A DNA stretch of 64,000 nt. Source: Zopfochytrium polystomum (Eukaryota; Chytridiomycota; Chytridiomycetes; Chytridiales; Chytridiaceae). Under the pieces are notes generated by a model. It saw only the letters and a program-made list of their open reading frames with translations, ran no database searches and was not told the origin of the DNA. Positions 35,571 through 44,719 of this stretch are shown here, in pieces. A program made the translations under genes and the position numbers. Position 1 is the stretch's first letter. Each line of letters opens with the position of its first letter. The DNA is taken from NCBI GenBank assembly GCA_025765615.1, contig JAIVFJ010000153.1, positions 1 through 64,000 on the forward strand, written 5' to 3'.

Positions 35571-36189
35571 TGGAGAGACAGAGAGGAGCGAAAAGCAAGA
35601 GAATAACCGATCGCAGCGGCATCTCTACAAGCCGCACGCGCAGCGCCTGGCGCGGCCAATATATGGATGGCACGTACGCATTTCGGGCCGCAAGCAAAGC
35701 GGGAAACGGGGGGCCCCCAACATGGCTCTATAGTTCGCCCACTCTCACATACATACAGTCTCTCTCATTCTCTCTCTCTCTCTCTCCCTCCCTCTCCCTC
35801 CTTCTCTCAGTCTCACCGTTCGATCGCTCAAAGTCGGATCCGATGCGAGTAAAGATGGTCGCGACGATAGTGGCGTCCAGCGCGGCGAGGAATATGCCCA
35901 TGAACAGCGACGACAGGATCGTCACGAGCACGCGGTTGGGGATCGGAATGTCGTCTTCGTCGTCGGCGGCGGCGGCGTCCCCGTCGCTGTTTGTTCGTGA
36001 TGCTGTGGTTGTGGTGGCGGGGATGGACCGTGGTGCGGCGGATGACGATGATGATGATGATGATGACGATGATGAGGATGGCGGCTTTCCTGCTGCTGCT
36101 GGTGTCGGGGCCAGGAGGAGCGGCGTCGTCTCGTCGGAGGATGGCGCCGCCGCGGCCGCCGCGATCGTCATTGACGAGGACCGGCCCAT
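33513..36189 (-). CDS. Major facilitator superfamily transporter, DHA2/VBA (14-helix) type
   Basis: Exons are 36189-35817, 35273-34972, 34874-34113 and 34022-33513 (648 aa). A low-complexity cytosolic N-tail (poly-Ser, poly-Ala, Asp-rich; residues 1-85) precedes helix 1 with FLAALDATIVATIF. The MFS signature GRLSDVFGRKPVL follows helix 2, and GWRWAFWVNLPVGG marks helix 6 of the DHA2 group. A Thr/Ala-rich loop splits the two halves, and the C-half ends in a charged tail. Members are proton antiporters for drugs, siderophores or basic amino acids; the opening SWVATSYMLTTTAFQPLYG is closest in style to vacuolar basic amino-acid (VBA/Fnx1) carriers. The substrate is inferred only. The 543-bp first intron contains GA/CT tracts. 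Confidence 0.88.
35515..35572. repeat. GA microsatellite in MFS gene intron 1
   Basis: An imperfect (GA)n tract lies in the first intron. A CT-rich tract (35761-35815) lies directly at the 5' splice site. Confidence 0.75.
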
Positions 36190-36252
36190 GGTTTTGATAG
36201 TTTGTTTGTTTTTTTTGTTGCCTCATTTTGTTATTGAGAGTGAGAGATTGAG

Positions 36253-36269
36253 ACAGAGAGAGAGAGAGA

Positions 36270-36331
<62 letters not shown>

Positions 36332-36340
36332 CTGAGAGCG
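36253..36340. repeat. GA microsatellite upstream of the MFS gene
   Basis: A (GA)n tract of about 75 bp lies 65 bp upstream of the start codon. The remaining interval to 36773 holds no gene. Confidence 0.8.
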
Positions 36341-36773
36341 ACAGAAAGAGCGAGGAGAGACAGACAGCAGGCAGTCAAACCAAGAAGGCCCGCCCCTCAG
36401 GGCGACAGAGACAGACAGCAGGCGCCAAGCCCAAAACTCTGCCCCCACAGCCAGTCAGCCGAACAGAACACAAGGGATGGACCGTTGTTGCGTCGAAGAC
36501 AGGCAGGATAGGCATGCTTAACAGACTGGTCCTGGTGCGCGCCGCCGCGTCGCGTGTCGCACAGAAACTACAATTACAACATTACACCCTTTTAACATAA
36601 CTTGCTTCCACAAAAACGCTTGGCCCCTCGCCCTACGTCTCCCCTTATGATTGGCTCGTCACTCCGTGATACAAAAAAAGGAACGCACACGCGCGCACAC
36701 GCAAAGGCACCAACTCTGCTGCGGCGGGTGCAGCGCTCGCGCTGTTTCATATCTTAGTGCCCACCCATCTTCT

Positions 36774-38536
36774 TCAAAAGAGATCGTAAAAGTAGTCCAG
36801 CCCCTGCCCAATCTCCCACACCGACACGCCGACGCCGAGCTCCTCAAACAACGACAGCCGCTGGTCCACGCTCTTGAGCGTCGGGTACCACAGCTCCGCA
36901 CGCGCTCCCTCCCCGGTCCTGAACTCGATCACGTGCTCTTCCGACTCCTTGTCCCACCGGAACTTGATTCCGTTTTCGTTGCGCTGGAGAAAGTCAAGGT
37001 ATGTGGAAGCTTTTTTTTTTTTTGTTTTTTTTTTGTTTTTTTGAGGAAGAAATGCAGGGGTTAAACGACGACGCGAACTCCCGGAGGGTTGGGAAGAAGT
37101 ATTCGTACACGGACGAAAAATGGTGGGGACGAACTCAACTCACCGACGACGGTTTCGCCTTGGTCGCCGACAAATAGATTGCCGTACATGTTCGTTCCAA
37201 CCAGCAGTCTCGATCGGTCCTCCATCTCGGGGCTCAGGCGAAGAACGTTCGACTGGATCCAATCGATGGGCGAATTCGGACCGGGCCTGGTCAAGCAGGT
37301 GTAATTTTTCAACGATATTAGTAAAGAATCATTGGTTTCACCCAAAAACACACCTGTTGGGGTCCGAGTAATCATACGTCATAAGACTAAATCGGTCAAC
37401 GTAGTCCTTGAGGTACTCAAAGTGCCTGTGCTCAAACACGTTCTGCTCCAGCCTCGGATTGTCCGGCGGCACGACCAAAAAAAACTCGAGCGCCGGCGAC
37501 CGCGCCCTCGCCGCCTTTGAAATCTGCACCACGATATCCGGCGCGTGCCCGGCCACGTGTAGCTCAAACACGAACCCGTCGAACCCCTGCGCGACGCATT
37601 CGCCCACGATCAAGTCCGCCAGCGCCTTTTGGTGCGTCGGCGTCGTCGCGAGGGGCAGGATATCGTCGCGCGTAAACTCTTGCAGGATGAACCGCGGGAC
37701 CACCTTGGCTCGCTTCCCGTTCGCCGTCGGCGCGCGGACGTCCGCGATCCAGTCCTTGTCCACGTCGTGCCCGCCTTGAAGCTTGTAGACGGGCTTGCCG
37801 GGCTCGGTGGGGTGGATGTTGTACCACACCGCTTTTTGCCAAGACGAACAAAGGTCGGGTAAGTCTCGCAGACAAAACAAAAAAACGAAAACCCCCTCAG
37901 ATGAACTCACGTGATACGTGGGTAAACTTGCCTCTGAACATCTGCGCAGCAGAGCGTGAAAGGAATTACAGGGAAAAAACGCGCAAGAGTCAGAGTGAAA
38001 GCTCAACATTCACTAAGCCGTAGCAACTTATACCTTTGCCACGTCATAGCCATGATTGTTCCAAGGGGTCACGTAAACCAGCGATCTCTGCCGCAGAGAG
38101 AAAAGGGAGGGGAATTGATTATCAAACAGCGAGTGGGCGTGCGCGAGTTGGGGGGGCATCCAAAAACCTCGTTGAATCCCGGCACGCTAGCCCCGCTCTT
38201 GGAGTACTTTGCGTGCTCCCGGAGGATTTCACCGGCCGAGACTCTCTTTTTGACGAGATCGCGGTCGAAGACGGACAGGGTGCCTCCGCCTCCTCCTGCT
38301 GCTGCGGCTCCTGCTGCAACGCCTCCGCCGCCGCCGCCCGCGTCAAAAAAGACATTGTTGTCGTCGGAGTTATCGTTCTGCAGATCGAGTTGGTAGGCCC
38401 ATGCGCCGCCGTGTGCGGCTGCTGCTGCTATGAGGACGTAGAGGCCGATGGCGGCTGCGATGAGGAGGACGAGCCGGACGGTGTGGTGGAGGCGCTGGGT
38501 GGGGCGGCGGCGGCGGCGACGGTCATGCGCGACCAT
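36774..38536 (-). CDS. CHID1: Chitinase-domain-containing protein 1 (CHID1) homologue, GH18 fold
   Basis: Exons are 38536-38168, 38087-38034, 37941-37911, 37831-37354, 37286-37144 and 37009-36774 (436 aa). An Arg-rich N-terminus and one hydrophobic segment (VLLIAAAIGLYVLIAAAAA) form a signal anchor. The GH18 barrel begins LVYVTPWNNHGYDVAK and MFRGKFTHVSP. FDGFVFELHV holds the position of the chitinase active-site strand with only the final Glu kept, as in CHID1. FSLMTYDYSDPNRPGPN and the C-terminal SVWEIGQGLDYFYDLF are diagnostic of the family. Animal CHID1 is a secretory/lysosomal saccharide-binding protein without proven chitinase action. The donor of intron 1 (GAG|GTTTTT) is weak, but the frame continues correctly. 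Confidence 0.92.
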
Positions 38537-38737
38537 TTTTCTTTTTCTAATTTGTTTTTTTGTTTCCTCCTGGTTCAACGATTGTCGATGTGCCAATGGT
38601 TTTGTCTGATTATTAAAAATCATAACTCGTTGTTGAACCAACCTCCCTTTTGACTTTTGAACCACCACTTGCTTGCGCCTGTCCACCCAACGCCTTTTCT
38701 TAAGCCGCATATTGGCCTAATTAAACTCGCGTGAACT

Positions 38738-38783
<46 letters not shown>

Positions 38784-38789
38784 CGCGAA
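38537..38789. promoter_or_regulatory. Shared divergent promoter region
   Basis: Only 253 bp separate the start codons of the CHID1 gene (minus) and the gene at 38790 (plus). It ends in a (CGACGG)n hexamer repeat (38739-38780) just before the plus-strand ATG. A bidirectional promoter is inferred from spacing; no specific site was recognised. Confidence 0.4.
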
Positions 38790-41700
38790 ATGCCTGTCCA
38801 ACCTGCAACCACCACCACCACCACCGCAACCCCGCCTGCGGTTGGGAAAGCGAGAGCCGCAGGAGCAATGTCCGTGTCAGAGTCCCTTGCATCTTCATCA
38901 TCATCATCATTAGCTGCCGCCGCCGCCGCCCCCTCCTCACACCCAAACTCCTCGGCTCCTGCGCGACCAATGATGCTGTCTCCGTCTCCGTCGCCAAAGC
39001 TGTCCTTGTCGTCGTCATCGTCCAAGCTCGTCGGCCACCCCTACGCAAGCGGAGCGCCGCCCGCCATCCTCCCCATCGCCACGTTACCCCCTGCACCCGC
39101 CTCCGCCGCCTCCGCTTCCGTCAACTCAACTCATCTTTACGGACCTCCCGCTGCCGTCGGCAACAGCTACCCAAACACAGTGTCCCGTCATGCACCCGTT
39201 CGCTCCTCATCCCTCTCCGCACCGTCTCCCACCGCCGCAGCCGCCGCCGCCGCCGCTTACGATCATTCCGCGGCATTTTCTTATCACAGGAAGTCGCTCT
39301 CCAGCTCCGGAGGCGGCGGCTCCCTCGATGAACGTAACCAGCAAAGCTGGTCTGCGACCCCGCCCAGTGCGCCGTCGACCGTCGCCCCTTCAAGGTCGGC
39401 TTTGTCGCACGTCGGCGCAATCTTACCTCGCCAACTGTCTGCCCAGTCTGCTGCTAGTCCCTCTGTCCCATCCTCACTGCAAAACCCTGCTCTGATACAC
39501 CAACTGCAGTATCCAAATCGACAGCATACTCCGCAACCGTCTTTCAACAGCAGCAGGTACTTCACCCACGGGCTTTCGCCTGCACCGCAAATGGACTATA
39601 CAGGTGCAGATAGCACTACAGCACCTCATGGCTTCGACCCTCACCTTGCGTACAATTCAAAGTACGTCACACTTCATACCCCCAATCGGCCAACCCACTC
39701 GCCCGTTCCGTATTCGGATGTGCCACAGCACGCCAAGAGGCAGTTTCACTCCCAAACACGATATTCCATTCAGTTGCCTCCCTCTCAGCATCCGTTTCTG
39801 CCAAATGTAGTGGACTTTGGCCGCATTTCCAGCCCTTTAAATATCGTAGACAACCCCCCAGACGATGGCGCATCGTTTACGTCAGCCGATCGCAATTTCG
39901 AGGAGATCCTCGAATACTCTAGCGGAACGCTACGCCGCGACATCTTCAATAGATCCTCTCCGGAGCCCCAAGGACCAGTAGGGGCTGACTGGGTGGAGGA
40001 CCGCCTGCGAGATGAGGACAGCGCTGTCAGCAGGATATTGCCAGTGGCGATGCCACGAGGCGATTCTCAGTGGGGCCTCAATCTACCAGTTGATCGAACA
40101 GACTCACTGCTCTCTCCGCTTCCCTCGGTCTATCTCCCCAGTCAGTCCCAGTGGAACAAGGGTGAAGTTACGAACAGTACCCATTCCTTAATCCTTCACG
40201 CACCAAATGACCCCATCCCTTCGCTTATTGCTGGTCGGCCGGTTGTGGAAGGCAAGTTCCCCTCACCCCCCTATATCGCTGACTAAATCCTTTTTTCCTC
40301 CCTTAGTCACTATACTCCTCGGGGCTCGTGGCCACCGGGCTCCGTCCCTACTGATGCAGCTTTCAAGCCAACAGCCTCCGTCAGATTATCCACAGCTCCG
40401 TCTGATAGCGTCATCAAGTAACAGATATGCCGGCGTGGGCGAGTATTGGGATGCGGCTTCCGCTCGCGTGTCCATCGAAGGAAACGTGCCACTGCGTAAA
40501 TCTGTCAAGCGACTGAAAGCGGCTGTCGCGAGATCTGAGAGAGTTCGTGAGCACGTCAACCGCAACGGCGATATAAGTTTAACGATGATGGGTGTCATGA
40601 CCTCGACCTGCGAAGATTTGTGCGCCAGCACGGAGGAAATGAGGGTAGATTTCGAGGGAGAAGGCGGTGTCGTAGGCATCCTCGCTACCTGCCAGACCTG
40701 GATCTACTACGGTTCTGACGGCGCAGCAGCAACTCCAGACCTCTTCGAGCCAATCTGGGAGAAGCAGTACACTGTCTCGGCCCGAGTGGCAAACGTTCGT
40801 ACGGAGTTGGTCGACCCCATCACCGACTTTGTCACTCCGTTTGCTACCGCCATGTCGGCGCGCTCTCGCGCCCGGCTCGGTGATGCTACTTCGGCAATGA
40901 TGACTCTCCTGACCTACGAAACAAGGCATGGGGGGCCCAAAGTCGCTCACTGGATCGTGCTGAGAACGTGGGGTTGCGGATCGGGCGCTCTTCGCGAAGG
41001 TGATTCTCTTGATGCGTCGTGGATCGCCGCGGAAAGCGCGACGCGAGGCGCCCCGTCGCATATTCTTTCCACCGTGTCGACGTCAGTCCCTTCGTCGCTC
41101 GACTTTAGCCTGTTGCCAGATACGACGGGCACGGTGGCATGGTCTCTCTTTTCTCGCGTTTTTCCACCGCTCCAGGTTGTTCGGGTGCGTGGCATAACTG
41201 GCGTTCAATTGCAACCTGGAGAGTACCACGTTATTGGAGGTGTCGAAACTACGCATCGTACTGTCACACAAGTGAGTGCCCGTTCACACATTTTTATTTT
41301 ATTTTATTTTTGGTTTTTGGTTTTTTGGATCTGTGCTCGCCGTTGAGCATCCTCTCCTCTATCTCCTCACACCTTCCCACTTTTCTTTTTCCCTAAGATG
41401 GACGCACTCCAGCGCGTCATCGCGACCGTTGGATCCAAAACCGCCCCTCGCGGCGTGCGGCTACCCTCACATGCCCGACGGAATCTCTCCGTCAGCCTTC
41501 CGCGACCTCTGCCAGTTTTCCACCAAGCGCTCTCGCATCGCGTTTTCAGCGCTCGGCGGCATCATGGTGACGCGCGGCAAGCGCGAGGCAGTCCGCAGCC
41601 TCCTCGCGGCGACGTCGCTCGTGTCGCGCATGAGCCTCGACCGGCTCGAGGCCGGCAAGCTCGTCGTGCGGCGCTGCGAGGGCGGGTTCCTGGTGCACCC

Positions 41701-41896
41701 CGTTGGCGTCCAGGAGGCGGTGGCCACTTTTGCGGCCTCGGGTCAAACGCTGAGCTGGCTCTGCCTGTCGGGAGGGAAAATCCGGCTCATGCTGGTCTGC
41801 AGTGGCGACCGCGGCCACGTCCGGACGCTGGGGACGGCCACGTTTGTCGGGACGCCCGTCGGCCCCCCGGACGGTGTCGGCGTTTTGATATCGTGA
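38790..41896 (+). CDS. Uncharacterised large protein, three or more exons
   Basis: Exon 1 is 38790-40251, ending in a GC donor (GAAG|GCAAGT). Exon 2 is 40307-41271, and exon 3 starts about 41398 and ends at 41896. Residues 1-480 are Ser/Pro/Ala-rich and disordered. Exon 2 encodes a folded region (VSIEGNVPLRKSVKRLKAAV; SEDLCAST-like; TVAWSLFSRVFPPLQVVRVR; LQPGEYHVIGGVETTHRTV), which has the feel of a lipid-binding START-like or other beta/alpha domain, but I do not recognise the family. Exon 3 starts MDALQRVIATVG, yet the protein-like tail (DLCQFSTKRSRIAFSALGG through FVGTPVGPPDGVGVL) lies in the next frame. A small extra intron or an indel between about 41440 and 41500 is likely. The exon 3 start is uncertain. 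Confidence 0.6.
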
Positions 41897-42459
41897 AAAT
41901 GGAAAGCCCCCGCCAAACAAAAAAAACAAAAAAAAAAAAAAAAAAACACGACAAGAAACGACGCTCCGCTTTTCCCGAGACTGTTGCGGACTTGCGGATT
42001 TTTCCCTCCTCTGTCGACACGCGTCGAAGACAATCTGTGGACAGCCCAGCCTCCTCTAATTTCTTTTTCTTCTTTTTCTTCTCACTTTCTTACTCTGTCT
42101 TGGTTTTCCCTTTTCCCTGTCCTTCTTGGTTTTCCTTTTCCCCCTTTTCCCGACGCTTCGTTGGATTACAAGTACTTGTACTTCTATGGGTTGGACCTCC
42201 TCCAAGGTGTTTGTGTTCCTGTTGTCTCCCGTTCCTGTTTTTTTCTTCCCCGTGGATTTTTCCCGCCCCCTCCTCAAAGTGAGGGACTGGTTGGGGAGGG
42301 ACTGAGGTAAACTATGAAGGTGGGGGGAGCTGCGGCAGAATTGTTTGTTTTTTGGTTCCTTCTTTCAAGCCCCTAGCGCTCCTCCTCCTCGTCCTTCTCC
42401 TCTCGCTGTCCCTCTCCTTCTCCTCCTTCTTCGTCCCTCCCTTCACATCTTTTGTAAAG
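41897..42459. other. 3' flank, no gene
   Basis: An A-rich run (41918-41946) is followed by pyrimidine-rich DNA (42060-42300, 42370-42440). GC content and codon style drop here, marking the border between the gene island and mobile DNA. Confidence 0.45.
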
Positions 42460-42912
42460 TACAGGCCAGGTGGTGCGCAGGCGGTTTCCCTCGCCCGCAG
42501 CACCAGCAAAAATCTAAGAATTTTCTTCGACCAGATTGATGCCCTTTGTGGTGCTGACGAGGATTCTGACAACAAAGCTCCTGGGGATGCCTATGGTGCT
42601 GCAGCAGATGATGCAGACCCTGAGGAGGATTTTGATCTGGAGGCAGATGGTGACAATGGCTCTGATGGTGACAATGCCAGCAGTGCTGAGGGGAGGGCAA
42701 GGAGGCAGACAACTGTTTCAATGTCCCAGTACTACTGCTACCGTCTCATTGTCCAGCTGGGCTCCCACATGCACCTGTACAGAAAGCGCTTTCAGCAGCG
42801 TATTGTGGACCTCCATGTCACTGTGGAGTCAAACTGCCTGCACTTCATCCACCACAGCCAAAAGAAGCTGAGAGCTGCAATATCATGGACTGCACAATGC
42901 TGTTGAAAACAG
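42460..42912 (+). pseudogene. Helitron Rep/helicase fragment
   Basis: An open frame after an acidic segment (DPEEDFDLEADGD) carries SMSQYYCYRLIVQ, HLYRKRFQQRIVDLHV and HHSQKKLRA, the order typical of the Helitron helicase-like N-terminal domain. A one-base shift near 42873 puts ELQYHGLHNAVENS in the neighbouring frame. The sequence is cut at about 42906, where the R1 repeat begins. The Rep HUH motif and helicase domain are not present in the window. Confidence 0.7.
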
Positions 42913-43267
42913 TGTACTCTGAGTGAGTGAGTGGAAGGAGTGAATGAAGTGGAGATGTGTGTTGTGGGTGGTCCTTCTCCCCAACTTGGAGAGAAAGAGA
43001 AAAAAAACTCTGTTATGAATTATTGATACATGATGATGATATACACACTGTAATAGTTGCTAGGCAAGTGTGACTGGCACAGGGTAAAAACCTCTCCTAT
43101 ATTATCTGCTTGAGCAGAGGAGGAGGAAAACTGTTCACACCAGGTTTCCGTTCCCCTTAATACTCAGAGTATTTGTCATCAGCACAAGTCAGTGGCCAGG
43201 TCTGCATTGGCAGAGGCTTGCTCTCCCATGGGCATTGTGAGAACGATAACTGACAGTCACAATAGGT
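42895..43267 (+). repeat. R1 repeat, copy 1 (left end of a composite insertion)
   Basis: It starts TGAAAACAGTGTACTCTGAG and includes GGTGGTCCTTCTCCCCAACT, then a TATTATCTGCTTGAGCAG hairpin region, and ends near a B-box-like GGTTCGGGTCC. It matches 62140-62487 almost throughout, and its first ~100 bp match 48078-48178 inverted. The 410-bp LTR-like repeat follows directly at 43268. Confidence 0.75.
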
Positions 43268-43667
43268 TCGGGTCCTGTGAGACTATACTCACTCCTTTGA
43301 CCCTGGGATCTGGGCCCTAGAGTGAGGGAAAGCAAATAATAGGCTAAAACTAACTTTATTGGGCTGTTGTCTAGGGGGTGTTTCAACCCTACTAGTTGCC
43401 TAGTCCATGAAGTATCCCTACTGATCTGTCTAACAGGGGTCTCAAACACAAAGAACGAACATTCAGAGGGACAATCCTCTGAGGGATTGGTGCTGGAGCA
43501 CTGATGCGAGGGGAAACGGAAGGGCACTCCTGAGGGTGCAACACAACTGCAGAAATAAGAGAGAGAAGAGGGAAACGGGGGGTTTTTATCTCAGGAAACT
43601 AATCTCAAATACAACAGAAGCGGTAAATAGCGACGGGACGGACAGGGCGCAACCTAGCACCCCTCGT
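43268..43667 (+). repeat. 410-bp LTR-like repeat, copy 2
   Basis: Same family as 7143-7556 but in the opposite direction. It starts TGTGAGACTATACTCACTCC immediately after GGTTCGGGTCC of R1 and ends ACCCCTCG. Differences are scattered, with one gap of about 20 bp. Confidence 0.7.
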
Positions 43668-43669
43668 CG

Positions 43670-43880
43670 TCGCCAGCGACAGGGGGGAAGAGAGAAGGGA
43701 GTCAACTATGTAGGGTCAGAAGGTCGCCAGCAGGGAACTCTCATGCAGAAACACCTGCAATTGCACATGCACCCCACCAGGCTGTGTTGGCACAATCACT
43801 CAACCAACAGGCTTTATCCCATCGCACTCATACTCACACATCTCACTCTCACAGCAATAGGACCAAGGCAGGCACTTATA
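43670..43880. repeat. Dispersed repeat R3, copy 1
   Basis: Segments including GAAGGGAGTCAACTATG, TCGCCAGC and the CCAGGCTGTGTTG..ACCAACAGGCT block recur, inverted and in the same order, at 59345-59530. The element type is unknown. Confidence 0.5.
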
Positions 43881-44719
43881 GATCGAACTCTTTGGCGTCA
43901 GGGATCGCACAGGGCGCGGCCGCCAACACCCTTGCGGGGTTGACGACACCATCGCCGTCGCCTCCACGGCGGCGCCTGTGATCCTCACTCCAACACAGAG
44001 CCAGCAGTGTCACACAGTCAGTGGTGGGGCCAGCTGCATTCCTCACCTGCAGCCCCCGAAGGGACCATGTACTCACCTGGGTGTGTACCACCTCTCATTA
44101 CCTCACTGTTGTGAGCCAGATGGATTTGAAGGGACTCTGTATTGGTGCCAAAGCACAGAAACCAGATTGAAGAAAAAAGGAAAAAGAGAAATGGCCCAAA
44201 AACAGAGAGAGAGAAAATTGACAAGTCAACCCCCCTGACTTGGAGCATCCACCACAAATGCTCCAAGTCCCCCCAACCCTATGTGTGTATGTACAAGTGC
44301 CGAAAATAAATAACAAATTTGGCATGCTTGGGGTACAGCCTGTCAGGCACCCCATCCCTAGGCAGTTGGGCAGTCTCCGTTAGTCACCAAAAAAGAAAAT
44401 ATGTTGAGAAAACCCTGGCGCAACAGAAACTGTTAAGACGAAAGTAGTAAAAGCAGGCCCAATAATAAAGACGGGTAAGCTGCAAATACACTTTGATAAT
44501 GCCTTGGAAACTAAGGAACCATGAATAATAATAGGAGTCCTGATCCTTGCGGTTTTATGACAGGTACACTTGTTTTTGTGAATAAAATCCCTAGACTTTA
44601 TCACTGAGACCTTGGTGTTGTCTCACAACAACGTGGTCGAAAGCCCAGCGGACTACGAGATGCTTCAGGAGTGCTCTGCAGTCTTGACTGTGCTCAGACA
44701 CAGGGTGGCTCAACGACGC
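43881..44719. other. Non-coding part of the composite insertion
   Basis: No recognisable coding sequence except fragments towards the right end (LVLSHNNVVESPADYEMLQE, about 44610-44672) that may be decayed Ty3 Pol upstream of RT. Confidence 0.35.

Noticed and set aside
43193..43285. Possible tRNA at GGTTCGGGTCC in R1
   Set aside because: Only the B-box-like segment fits; no cloverleaf, and the same stretch is part of a dispersed repeat.
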